From: Flammeovirgaceae bacterium | GTDB lineage: Bacteria; Bacteroidota; Bacteroidia; Cytophagales; Cyclobacteriaceae | NCBI GenBank assembly: GCA_016709845.1 | Contig: JADJMA010000034.1 | Location: 1 to 64,000, forward strand | Direction of reading: 5' to 3' | DNA length: 64,000 nt | In this document: positions 53,697 through 63,424 of the stretch, one piece after another | Position numbering within the stretch: the first letter of the stretch is position 1 | Layout of the letters: each line of letters opens with the position of its first letter | The notes under the pieces: generated by a model | The model's database searches: none | Told to the model about the DNA's origin: nothing | The model's input: the letters and a program-made list of their open reading frames with translations, nothing else | Program-made: the position numbers and the translations under genes

Positions 53697-54650
53697 GAAA
53701 ATAGATTTCATTGAACAATGAGTGCCTCGTTTTGTACTTGGGTAACGTACTGTTTAGCAATGTTAATGACCCATTTTTGACATTGGCATCGGGCAGAATG
53801 GCATCAGCCACATACCGAACTTTTTCTTTTGAATTTTTGATATTTGAAATTCCATCGCCAATTATTTTTACCTGAAACATTTCATCGTGGGCAACCAGCA
53901 CAGGAACCACCAACGCTGTCTTTTTTTCTTTCAATGCGCGATTTATAGCAACGGTGGTTGAGTCAGGACTGTAATGAGCCACATGACCGCACCAGCCATA
54001 GGAATGTTTGGTTATGCCTGTGTTTGCTTGTACAAACTCACCAACGTCATTCAGTAATGCTGTCCATTCTTTGTTGTAGGTAGCATCTCCGTAGGCCATT
54101 AGCACTAGCCCTTCCTTTGCCGGATTTTCCGATAGGTTAATGTTCTTCTCAAAATATTCTTTTTAAGAATATCAGTAAAATCAAGCAGGGGAGTAATGTG
54201 TGTTTTCGCTTTGGGTGTGTATCGCTCAATGTTGTCAACCTTTAATGTTTCCAACGATTGGGCATCTTCCTTCATACCAATAATAGTAGGGATATCATCG
54301 AAAGAGTGCGAGCTAACCGTAAGGAAAATAGGGATTATAATAACATCTGTAAAACCTTCGGCATCAAACTTTTTAATCGGGTTGCAATAGAAGGCTCGGC
54401 ATATTCCATGAATGCTGTTTTAGTTTCCTGAACTATGCCTGAACTTTTAATAGAATCTTTAACCTGAGTTTCCAGGTCAAGCAAGGCTTGCCGCCAGGTT
54501 TCTGAACGTGAGCCATGATTTACCATCAGCACCCCAATTTTCTTTTGCGAAGTAGGAAGCGTTGAGCTATTGGCGCTTTTCGGTTTACAAGAAAACTGCG
54601 TGTTAATAAGTATTACAAAAATCCCAAGAAGGGAAAGCTTTTTAAAAACT
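53674..54650 (-). CDS. CbiK-type chelatase-fold lipoprotein (frameshifted)
   Basis: The N terminus reads LFKKLSLLGIFVILINTQFS followed by Cys, a lipoprotein leader without a visible ATG. The chelatase fold has two halves: GVLMVNHGSRSETWRQ, with the metal-ligand His, then IIPIFLTVSSHSFDDIPTII, VLMAYGDATYNKEWTALLND and LVVPVLVAHDEMFQVKIIGD. Breaks fall near 54340 and 54150. About 320 residues. CbiK proteins insert cobalt or iron into tetrapyrroles. An exported form beside HmuY, PepSY and a heme monooxygenase is more likely to handle heme or its metal outside the cytoplasm. That last step is inference. Confidence 0.78.
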
Positions 54651-54689
54651 TGAAGTAATTGTCATGGTTGATTGTGGATTGAGGGTTTC

Positions 54690-55016
54690 TTAATTTGAAA
54701 TGACTTTATAGGTTTTGAACGTGGAGGTCATTGGCGGTTTCGTTCCTTCCGCTTTTGCTTTTTTAATATCTTCAAAACCACCCTTGTGGCCTTCCAAAAA
54801 TTCAGGCGAACTTGTCCAGGTTTTAAAGGCTTCTTCCGAAGACCAATGACTGACAATCAGATAATCACCTTCTCCATTTGGTTTTAGAACTTGCATATCG
54901 ACAAAGCCGGGCATTCTATCAATTGCATGGGCACGGGATGCAAACAACTCTTCAAATCGCTGATAGTAATGTGGTTCGCAACTGATATAGTTAATGGCGA
55001 CAAACTTCTTTTCCAT
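54690..55016 (-). CDS. ABM-domain monooxygenase, IsdG/HmoA-like heme-degrading candidate
   Basis: 108 residues, one ferredoxin-like ABM domain: FVAINYISCEPHYYQRFEEL, the motif RAHAIDRMPGFVDMQVLKP, then YLIVSHWSSEEAFKTWTSSP and the conserved EFLEGHKGG. IsdG/HmoA enzymes cleave heme to release iron, and the distal Asn-Trp-His triad is partly visible (W in SHWSSEE, H in EGHKGG). It is first in the minus-strand transcript with the CbiK-like lipoprotein and PepSY protein, which supports heme use as iron source. Confidence 0.82.
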   Translation of the reverse strand: MEKKFVAINYISCEPHYYQRFEELFASRAHAIDRMPGFVDMQVLKPNGEGDYLIVSHWSSEEAFKTWTSSPEFLEGHKGGFEDIKKAKAEGTKPPMTSTFKTYKVISN

Positions 55017-55153
55017 AGTTTATTTAGAATCATTATTGATAATCCTCAAATATGAGCGTGTGAATTAATAATTCCAAATTATTTATAATAATTCTAAATA
55101 GTGTAAAACTCGCTTTTTGATCTATATTGATATGAATTTCAACTTTTAAGGCA

Positions 55154-56326
55154 ATGCAAGATTTAAAAGGCAGGTTTTTGTCATTAGACACTTTTCGGGG
55201 TATGGATGTAGCCCTGATGATTATGGTGAACTCCCTTGGAAGTTCTAAAACCTATTCGCCCTTACTTCACGCACATTGGAACGGGTTTACATTAACAGAT
55301 CTTGTGTTCCCAACATTTCTTTTTGTGGTGGGCAATGCTATGAGTTTCAGTCAGGCGAAGTACGAAGTGCAAGGCAATTTTTTAAAGAAAGTTTTTAAAC
55401 GCACGGCTATAATTTTCCTGTTGGGATACCTGATGTATTGGTTTCCCTTTGTGGATGTAAACGAAAGTGGTTGGTTTTTAAAGCCGATTAGCGAAACCCG
55501 AATTTTTGGAGTGCTTCAGCGAATAGCGCTTTGTTATTTATTTGCCTCATTGATTATTCATTATTTTAAAATTCAAGGGGCACTAATTTTTAGTTTGATT
55601 GCTTTGGTTCTTTATCGCGTACTGCTTCTTGCCTTTGGCGATTTATCGTTGGAGGGAAATGCCGTATTGAAATTAGACGCCTGGTTGATAGGTGAAAGTC
55701 ATATGTATCATGGTGAAGGAATGGCGTTCGATCCGGAAGGGTTGTTAAGTACATTGCCAGCTATTGTAAACGTTATTGCCGGATATGCGGCTGGCCTTTT
55801 TCTACAACGAAGCGGTAAGAATTATGAAACGATAGCCAAACTCATGATGGTTGGCGCTGCGCTTTTGTTGATGGCTGCATGGTGGAATTTACTCTTTCCT
55901 ATTAATAAAAAATTATGGACAAGTACCTACGTGCTTCATACTGTTGGCCTTGATCTCATCATCTTATCTATATTAGTTTTCATTATCGAAATTGCTCAGC
56001 AAAATAAGTGGACTTCCTTTTTTGAAGTATTTGGTAAGAACACGTTATTTATTTATTTGCTTTCTGAGTTATTCGTCATTTTGTTATTCGCGTTTCAGGT
56101 TGGCGAAGATTCGTTGTATAGTTGGATCTACCAAAATCTTTTTAAATCCTGGGCTGGAGATTACAATGGCTCCGTACTTTTTGCCTTGTGGATTATGCTT
56201 ACCTGTTGGGCCGTGGGGTATGTGATGGATAAAAAGAAAATCTACATAAAGTTTAATTATTCTTTAAAAAGCCAGCTCATTTTTAAAAATCTGGGTCCAG
56301 CCCAAATTTGTCCTTCAAATCTTTGA
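55154..56326 (+). CDS. NagX/HGSNAT-like acyltransferase membrane protein (DUF5009/DUF1624)
   Basis: An intact protein of about 390 residues. The opening motif is RFLSLDTFRGMDVALMIMVN, then HAHWNGFTLTDLVFPTFLFV, both hallmarks of the heparan-alpha-glucosaminide N-acetyltransferase family (conserved His in the first loop). About ten TM helices. Bacterial NagX-like members transfer acetyl or acyl groups to amino sugars across the membrane. The last ~20 residues overlap the dnaX 3' end on the other strand and may be non-native (a shift near 56250 would give an earlier stop). Confidence 0.87.
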   Translation: MQDLKGRFLSLDTFRGMDVALMIMVNSLGSSKTYSPLLHAHWNGFTLTDLVFPTFLFVVGNAMSFSQAKYEVQGNFLKKVFKRTAIIFLLGYLMYWFPFVDVNESGWFLKPISETRIFGVLQRIALCYLFASLIIHYFKIQGALIFSLIALVLYRVLLLAFGDLSLEGNAVLKLDAWLIGESHMYHGEGMAFDPEGLLSTLPAIVNVIAGYAAGLFLQRSGKNYETIAKLMMVGAALLLMAAWWNLLFPINKKLWTSTYVLHTVGLDLIILSILVFIIEIAQQNKWTSFFEVFGKNTLFIYLLSELFVILLFAFQVGEDSLYSWIYQNLFKSWAGDYNGSVLFALWIMLTCWAVGYVMDKKKIYIKFNYSLKSQLIFKNLGPAQICPSNL

Positions 56327-57973
56327 GTAATGGATTTTTATCCATCAGATGTTCAAATTTTTCTTTATTGGTGTAGGCTACCCGTTTTGAGTTATCCTGC
56401 TCAGCCAGAATTCCTTCAATTTGGAGACTGTTATTGCCTAGCATTTCACGTAAGTAGGTTAGCAACTCTAGTTTTATCGAAATAAGGATGGGTTCTTCTA
56501 TGGCATTTGTAAGCGCCAGGCTTATGGTGTTGTTCTTAAAGGTGAAGGGTTGGTTTAAAAGATGGTACTCGGCCATCTGGTGCTTTTTAGATTCGGCAAA
56601 ATTATTCCAGGTCGTACGCAGCTGATTTTCATTAATAGGAAGATCTTCTTTAACAGGATGTGTACCGTTTTTTGTGTCACTCTTTTTTTCTTCTTTGGAG
56701 GGACCCTTTAATATACTACCCAGGTTAATCGTTGTTTTCGGTCTGGTGCTTTCCTTAACCGGAATACTTTCAACAATTTTTGATTCGACTGACCGCTCAG
56801 GTATTTCCGGTTCTTTTGTTACCGCAGGTTTAGAAGATAAAGCCTCTGCTGCAGGTTCCGACTCTAGTTTACTTTTTTTTTTAAGCCTTCTTGCGTAGGA
56901 ATGGCTCCATTGCCTTTAAGCACAGATTGTACATGTGCCATTTTCATAAGCGCCAGTTCGACAAGTAGCCGCTGATTTTTACTACTCTTATAATTGATAT
57001 CGCATTGATTGGCAATGTTTAGCCAGGATAACAAAAGTGATGGCGCTGTGGCTCCTGATTGCTCGATGTATTTTTGTTTTGTAGTATCGGGTACTTCCAT
57101 TAACTGGATCGTTCGCGCATCCTGCGATACTAACAAATTACGAAGGTGCTCACTGAGCCCAACAATAAAGTTATGACCATCAAATCCCTTTCTCAGAATT
57201 TCATCGAGCAAAAGCAAAGGCTGTGTGTGGTTCTCTGCCAATAGTCCGTCCACCACTTGAAAGTAATAATCATAATCTAAAATGTGTAGGTTGCTAAGCA
57301 CATCTTTGAAAGTAACTTCCTTTCCTGATGAGAAAGTAACCATCAAATCAAAAATAGAAAGACCATCGCGTAAAGCACCGTCTGCTTTTTGAGCAATTAG
57401 GTGCAATGCTTCTTCTTCTACTTTAATCTTTTCGCGATCCGCAACTTTTTTTAGCTGCCCACTAATATCGGAAACCTGAATTCTATTAAAATCAAAAATC
57501 TGACAGCGTGAAAGAATGGTTGGGATTACTTTATGTTTTTCAGTTGTTGCTAAAATAAAAATCGCGTAGGAGGGTGGCTCTTCCAGCGTCTTCAAAAAAG
57601 CATTGAAGGCTGAATTGGAAAGCATATGAACCTCGTCTATAATATAGACTTTGAATTTTCCGAATTGCGGTGGGTAACGAACCTGATCAATTAGATTACG
57701 AATATCTTCCACCGAGTTGTTGGAGGCCGCATCTAATTCAAAAATATTTAATGAATTAACTTCAGCCTTCTCTTCAAACCCGTTAATCATACGGGCAACA
57801 ATCCGCGCACAGGTTGTTTTGCCTACGCCCCGTGGACCACAAAAAAGAAGCGCCTGTGCAAGTTTATTATTATCAATGGCGTTTTTCAGCGTTGTGGTGA
57901 TGTGTTCTTGCCCAACCACTTCATCAAAACCTAGTGGCCGGTATTTACGTGCTGAAACAACAAAATTTTCCAT
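56283..57973 (-). CDS. dnaX: DNA polymerase III subunits tau and gamma (A10 tract at gamma/tau boundary)
   Basis: The start at 57973 gives MENFVVSARKYRPLGFDEVV. Clamp-loader domains follow: Walker A ALLFCGPRGVGKTTCARIVA, VYIIDEVHMLSNSAFNAFLK (Walker B), sensor motif LATTEKHKVIPTILSRCQIF. The zero frame ends at 56864 (about 370 residues, gamma-length) just after a run of ten A (minus strand, 56882-56873). In the -1 frame the protein continues through a Pro/Glu/Lys-rich linker to a conserved C-terminal domain (LRTTWNNFAESKKHQMAEYH, then FEHLMDKNPLLKDLKDKFGL) and stops at 56283, giving tau. Slippage on the A-run could make both products, but a homopolymer error is equally possible. Confidence 0.92.
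56873..56882 (-). other. A10 slippage tract in dnaX
   Basis: Minus-strand context: ggcTTAAAAAAAAAAgtaaac. In zero frame, GLKKKVN then stop eight codons on. One base back, GLKKKSKLESEP continues for another 190 codons. It lies just after the clamp-loader core, where E. coli and Thermus dnaX have their frameshift signals. Confidence 0.55.
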
Positions 57974-58059
57974 CGGGTGCAAGATAAAATCAGTTCGTGG
58001 ATTCTGGCTATTAGTCGTTGATTTTTTTAAAGTTATTTTAAAATTTCTGGAAGAACGTG

Positions 58060-59565
58060 TTAAAGTTTCTCTGTTAAAATTGCTAAAAAGGTTTTTACTG
58101 CCTCCACATAATTGCCCACACGGATATTTTCATTTTCCGCATGTTGATTATTATCTGCATTTACAGTAGGAACGGCCACGGCTGGAATACCAAGCGTAAT
58201 AACAAATGGCGAAATGGGAATAGAGCCACCAGCTGTACGAACTTTTATCGGTTCTTTTCCAAAGGCTTTTTGCATGGCTTTACTAAGCCAAATTCCGGTT
58301 TCCGAATTGAACGGTGTTTGGAAGGCTCCATAAGAAATACTCGATTGAAACGATGCGATTCTTGGATACTGCATGCGTTCGGCTTCTGTTGGTTCATTCT
58401 CAACTAAATAATAGCCCTCATCCTTAATATATTTTTTAACCAGACCAATTAATCGCTCCGGATCACTACTGGGAACTAACCGGATATCAATTTCGGCCGT
58501 AGCGGTTGCGGGAATTAAGTTGCGGGCCTCCTTTCCAATAAATAAAGCATCGAGGCCCCGAATGTTAAGCGATGGATATTGTAACGATTCCTGAAAATTG
58601 GTTCCTACCTGATCCGGTGCTGCGATTCCAAGAAATTTTTTGATTTCATTTTCATCATCGGGAACCTGTTTAAGAATTTGTTTCTCTTCATCAGTTAGCA
58701 CCACACCGTCATAAAAGCCCGGAATGGTAACCACGCCATTATCATCTTTCATGCCACCTAATAATTTTGCTAAGCGAAGCGCAGGGTTAGGTGTATAATT
58801 TCCATAATTGCCGCTATGCATGGGTGTGCGAGGACCAAATGTAGTAATTGTGATTTCGCAAATACCACGAGCTCCAAAACTTAAGGTCGGTTGATTACTC
58901 ACGTGCCTTGGTCCATCGAAGATAATCAGCATATCGGCAGCCAGTTCATTTTTATATTTAGCCACGGCAGCAGGAAGATTCGGAGAGCCCAGTTCTTCCT
59001 CAAAATCCATAATCACTTTGATATTGTAATTGGGTTCGCCCTTTAATTCTTTTAACGCATCCAACGAAGCGATAAATGCCATGGCCGGCCCCTTAGCATC
59101 AGAAGTTGAACGCGCAAAAATTCGCCAATCCGGATTATATCCTTCATACAATCTCTCGTACGGAATAGTCTTCCATGTACCCTGAGAATCTTTTTCTTTT
59201 AAGACCGGAATCCAAGGATTTTCCTGATTCCATTGCGCTGGGTTTACGGGCTGGCCATCAATCTGTAAATAGATCAATACAGTCTTCTTTGCTTTTTTCA
59301 CTTTTCGTTCGGCCAATAATCGTGGAACGGTTGGTGTTTCTAATCGCATGGTGGTAAAGCCCCGCTTGGCAAAGGCATTTTCGCACCATTGAACATTTTT
59401 TTCGATATCAGCAGGGAAATGCGCATCGTTAGTAAGGCTTAGCAGTTCATACAATTCTTTAAAAGATTGTATTGCATTTTTTTCTGAAACCTGCTGGAGA
59501 TCAATTGCTTTTTGAGCAAACAGAGAAGTAGAGAGCAACAGAAGAAGATAAGGTAATGACTTCAT
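58060..59565 (-). CDS. M20 family metallopeptidase (dipeptidase-like), secreted
   Basis: The start at 59565 gives MKSLPYLLLLLSTSLFAQKA, a signal peptide. Zinc ligands and catalytic groups: GIYARGTSDAKGPAMAF-type segment seen as ARSTSDAKGPAMAFIASLDA (Asp bridging), VIMDFEEELGSPNLPAAVAK (catalytic Glu and ligand), and PTVNADNNQHAENENIRVGN (last His). Between them is a lid domain with LIPATATAEIDIRLVPSSDP. About 501 residues. A zinc exopeptidase for dipeptides or acylated amino acids, exported. Stop of the upstream gene is 7 bp away. Confidence 0.93.
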   Translation of the reverse strand: MKSLPYLLLLLSTSLFAQKAIDLQQVSEKNAIQSFKELYELLSLTNDAHFPADIEKNVQWCENAFAKRGFTTMRLETPTVPRLLAERKVKKAKKTVLIYLQIDGQPVNPAQWNQENPWIPVLKEKDSQGTWKTIPYERLYEGYNPDWRIFARSTSDAKGPAMAFIASLDALKELKGEPNYNIKVIMDFEEELGSPNLPAAVAKYKNELAADMLIIFDGPRHVSNQPTLSFGARGICEITITTFGPRTPMHSGNYGNYTPNPALRLAKLLGGMKDDNGVVTIPGFYDGVVLTDEEKQILKQVPDDENEIKKFLGIAAPDQVGTNFQESLQYPSLNIRGLDALFIGKEARNLIPATATAEIDIRLVPSSDPERLIGLVKKYIKDEGYYLVENEPTEAERMQYPRIASFQSSISYGAFQTPFNSETGIWLSKAMQKAFGKEPIKVRTAGGSIPISPFVITLGIPAVAVPTVNADNNQHAENENIRVGNYVEAVKTFLAILTEKL

Positions 59566-59572
59566 ACGTAGA

Positions 59573-60653
59573 TTATTTATCGGTGAGTATGCAAAATAAT
59601 ATTGACTTTTCGAAAACAGATCCAATCAGCATCTTGTCTTTGTAGACTGCAGCTACGGATGACCCGGAATAGGATGATCCATCATTTAAAAAGATTTCTT
59701 CCTGTTCATATTCGCCATTACTGTTTACTGAAAGTTTGATGACTTGTGATGGTGAGAACTTTGAGGCATCTTTTGCATGCGCAACAAATTTCAACATCTG
59801 AGGATGGCAACCAATCCACAATGATCCAGTTTCGTCTAACTCAATATTGTCAGCACCTGTTTTTGTGTCGATTATTTGGTTAAGTGTAAGTTCGCCAGTG
59901 GCGGGTGATCGATCATAAATGTAAATCTTGCGGCCAGTGGTGGAGGTTACAAAAATTTTGGTGTTATCTGAGGAATGATTGATGCCATTCGCATAAGCAA
60001 TATCACTTGCTACTTTCCTGAATGAGGTGCCATCATAATAATTAACATAAGAAATAGATCGTTGAAGAAAATCTTCGAGCGTGCGCCCTAATCCTTTCGT
60101 GCTATAACCATGATCATTAGTTACGTAAAAGGAACGTTCACCTACCGCAACTACATCGTTGGGACTCGTCATTAAATTTTTATCTTGTATACTTTCCAAA
60201 TAAATCAGACTGTCGTTGCGCCATTCAAATCGCTCAATAACGTTTGCCGGATTTTTTTGCCGATGATTAATAACAAAAAGATATTTTCTACCATCAGGAT
60301 TTGTCCAGAGGGGAGATACCATGAGGATGAAAATCTGTGATGCTAGTTGGAGTTACGTTGCGTAGGCTGAGGCAAGGAATCCGAAAGATCCGTTACAAAA
60401 ATTTTGCCTTCGATGCTCCCCGGAGATTGCGTGTTAATTCTGCGGTCGTCTGTAGAATATAAGCTATGCCACTTTGCTGATCGATCGTAATGTCTTCTGG
60501 CCCGGCCGCTTCAATAAGATTTATTTTTATTACGGTGCCTCCAAAATGTGGATGGATTTCTTTAAAGATACCGGCAGGGATCAAAATACCAAACAGAACA
60601 AAACCAATGATGCAAGTAAGGAGAAGTAATCCAATTATTAGTATTCTCTTCAT
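59573..60653 (-). CDS. paraoxonase/arylesterase-like beta-propeller protein, membrane-anchored (frameshifted)
   Basis: The N-terminal helix is LIIGLLLLTCIIGFVLFGIL. The propeller starts HPHFGGTVIKINLIEAAGPE, where GPEDI is the calcium-binding region of PON proteins. A shift between 60322 and 60393 leads to FVINHRQKNPANVIERFEWR, SPNDVVAVGERSFYVTNDHG and ANGINHSSDNTKIFV, all conserved calcium and substrate loops. About 355 residues. Relatives hydrolyse lactones or aryl esters. The start codon overlaps the upstream stop (TGATG) and the gene is coupled to the M20 peptidase. Confidence 0.83.
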
Positions 60654-60654
60654 C

Positions 60655-61156
60655 ACTTCAAATATTTGGGTGGGAGGGTGAACCCCATACTTTCAGCGCA
60701 CCAAAAAATGTTAACAATATAGTATCGATCTTTATCTTTAAACAATTGAATGCTATTGATCCCCCGATTCGTTACGGGTCCGTCACTGTTTTCTTTGGTT
60801 TCGTAGGTACTAAAAACATGCGCTATCGTTCCGTACTCTTCAACCTTGGCTTAATTCCCGCTCAAAAATCCTGTTGCAATACGTGAAGAAAAAGCCTGTA
60901 CGTATTCGTCCGGAGTCATGGCCTTAAGCGTAAGATTACCCTGATCATCTTTTCTTGTGGGAATCAATCGAGCCTCGGGCTTAAAAAGGTTTTTAAATCT
61001 GTTCCAATCTCTTTCCGTTCCCGGGTCTCCCGAGATAACATTATAGAGCGTTTGAATCGTGGATTCAATGGTTTGTGTGTCCTTAGAATAATTTTGCGTT
61101 TGCGACAACGTGGCGAAAGAAATAAAAAGGAGTAATACACCTGGTAATTTTTTCAT
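60655..61156 (-). CDS. SnoaL/DUF4440-like secreted protein (frameshifted)
   Basis: The start at 61156 gives MKKLPGVLLLFISFATLSQT, a signal peptide. An NTF2-like fold follows: IQTLYNVISGDPGTERDWNR, FKNLFKPEARLIPTR, TPDEYVQAFSSRIATGF. A shift near 60850 adds VEEYGTIAHVFSTYETKENS, RGINSIQLFKDKDRYYIVNI and FWCAESMGFTLPPKYL. About 166 residues. It is the first gene of the three-gene minus-strand operon. No enzyme activity can be assigned. Confidence 0.78.
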
Positions 61157-61373
61157 TGGATGTCCTTTTAAAGATTTTAATAAATAACTAATAAGCATTT
61201 CTTGTATGTCAATCCTTCTTTTGCATTATCGGCAATCGGCAGTAGTTTAAGTAACCTCACGATCTGTTAAACCTAGTATTATAGAACCAACTGGAAAGGT
61301 ATAAAAAGTAATCTGTACTCTCTCGTTAATTTGAATTGCCCTTAGTATACATGATTTAGCTATTTTTACGTGT

Positions 61374-62028
61374 ATGCCCACACCCCGATTTTCTATAGTA
61401 ATCCTGTCTATAACCGTCCTTGGGAATACAAGGAATTGTTAGAGAGTCTAACCTGACAGACGAGAATAAGGACTTTGAAGTGATTCTGGTTGAAGATGGA
61501 TCATCCCAAACAAGTGAAAAGGTGTATGAAGATTATTCAAGCCGATTGACCATTCAGTATTATTACAAAGCCAATAGCGGACCTGGTCCAAGCCGTAATT
61601 TTGGGTTTGAACGAGCCCGGGGCGAATATTTTGTTGTATTCGATAGCGACTGCCTAATACCCGATCACTATTTCGAATCGGTTGAGAAATTTTTTAGAAC
61701 CAACCTCAAAGAATTTTTTATTCAGGTTTCAAATTTTGGTAAAGGGCGGGCTTTGGTTGGCAAAGTGCACCCGGGTGAAGTTAAAGTAACTCATTGGTTC
61801 CCGGCATTCTTTTTACTGGGTATAATTCTCTTGCCGATTCTGTTTCTAATCTTTCCTGCATTGGCGTTATTTGGTGTTGCCACTTATTGCATTTACTTTT
61901 AACGCTTGTTATTGATTGTTATCTGACAACGCATTCAATAACAGTGTCGCTGTTAAGTGTGCCGCGGCACTCATTCAACTGACTGGTTATGGATATGGTT
62001 TCTTAAAGAAATGATTATGTCAAGGTAA
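61374..62028 (+). pseudogene. glycosyltransferase family 2 with internal deletion and frameshifts
   Basis: MPTPRFSIVIPVYNRPWEYK opens a GT2 domain after correcting a missing C near 61404. The frame then gives FEVILVEDGSSQTSEKVYED and the DxD-type motif EYFVVFDSDCLIPDHYFESV. It jumps straight from EKFF to RTNLKEFFIQVSNFGKGRAL, which in intact relatives comes about 100 residues later, after the ED catalytic base region and the xxHKR motif. The C-terminal membrane part (WFPAFFLLGIILLPILFLIF) is present, with shifts near 61900 and 61965. The middle third is therefore missing in frame. Confidence 0.7.
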
Positions 62029-62094
62029 CTGCCTCGAGGGTTCATTGCAAAAGCCACTTTTTCCACAATCTTTATTTAACCAAACCCCTCAACT

Positions 62095-63320
62095 ATGCGT
62101 GGCTATGCATGTGCCTTGGCTATTTTGCTTGGTCTATCTTCATTATCTTTTACAGACCCTACCCCTAAAGGCGATTATCTTCAAAAAGGTTATTACATCG
62201 TTGTAGCAGCGTATCGAATTGGTCAGTAAAAATATATGGAGGCTTACGTTTCCAAATTGAATAATACCGGCCTACATACTAAATATGGATATGATTTGGG
62301 TCGTAAATTCTATTACATCTATCTGGATTACTATACAGAATTTGATGTTTCGATTGAACAAATGCTGAAAACCAGAAAGGAGGGTGGGTTTACTGATGCG
62401 TGGGTTCGCATTATGAAAGAAGGGTATGCTCCTCCGGTTGCAGAACAAAAGCAAGTCGCGATGGAAGTGAAGCAAGAGATTGTACAGGCACCCCTTGTTG
62501 AAGAAGTTCGAACAGAAGTAGGTCAGGGCGAAGTGGTTTCCAATAAGGTTGAAGTAACTGTAGATGAGGATAAAAGAAGGAAACTAAACAGAAAGCACCA
62601 CCACTGAAGGATGCTGAAGTTTTATTTTACACGTTTAATCCAACCAATAGTGAGCCTATTGATGGTGAGGTGGAAATTGTAGATGGCGATGTTGCTCGAC
62701 TCATTAAAAAGGTGAAGGCACACGAAGCAGAGACTTTACCAGATCCAAAAAATAAATCGGGCAAGCTTTCGCTGATTGGCTCATCATTCGGTTATCGAAA
62801 AGCACAGCATGATTTTGTTTTGGCCGACATCACCAAGGAAAGTATGCCCGAGTATATGGAGTGGCGCGACAATCATTATGTAATCAAGTTTGATCTGGTC
62901 CGGCTTCAAAAAGGAGATATTGAGACGTTGTATGATGTTTACTTTTTTAATGATGCAGCCATTATGCTTCCTGAATCAAAATATGAGTTGCTGCGTCTGC
63001 TGGAGTTCATGAATTCGAATGAGCAGTATAAGATTCTATTGCACGGCCATACCAACGGTAATGCGCACGAAAAGATTATTACTATGGGCCCGAGCCAGAA
63101 TTTCTTCGAACTTGCTACCGATGATGTCGAAGAACCAGGATCGGCAAAAGAACTTTCTTATCAACGGGCTTTGGTTATTAAAGAATGGCTTGTGTCACAA
63201 GGTATCGCTGAAAATCGCATCGGCATAAAGGCGTGGGGTGGCAGCCGCATGATTTATGATAAAAATAGCAGCTATGCCCGCAGAAATGTTCGCGTAGAGG
63301 TTGAGGTAGTAGAAGATTAA
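62095..63320 (+). CDS. SPOR-like plus OmpA domain protein (disrupted)
   Basis: The signal peptide is MRGYACALAILLGLSSLSFT. A SPOR-like half starts KGDYLQKGYYIVVAAYRIGQ; an in-frame TAA at 62227-62229 (probably from GAA) precedes KYMEAYVSKLNNTGLHTKYG. A shift near 62605 joins FTNPTNSEPIDGEVEIV and the OmpA-like C domain: NDAAIMLPESKYELLRLLEF, ILLHGHTNGNAHEKIITM, and YQRALVIKEWLVSQGIAENR, RIGIKAWGGSRMIYDKNSSY. It binds peptidoglycan and the outer membrane. About 408 residues. Confidence 0.82.
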
Positions 63321-63424
63321 TCAAATGTGACTTGAGTCATTATTTATTGTTATTCTTTATTGTTGCTTAACAATTTGGTAACCTCATTCCTTTTCTAGAA
63401 TTTTCAGAGTCTATATAAAAAAGC

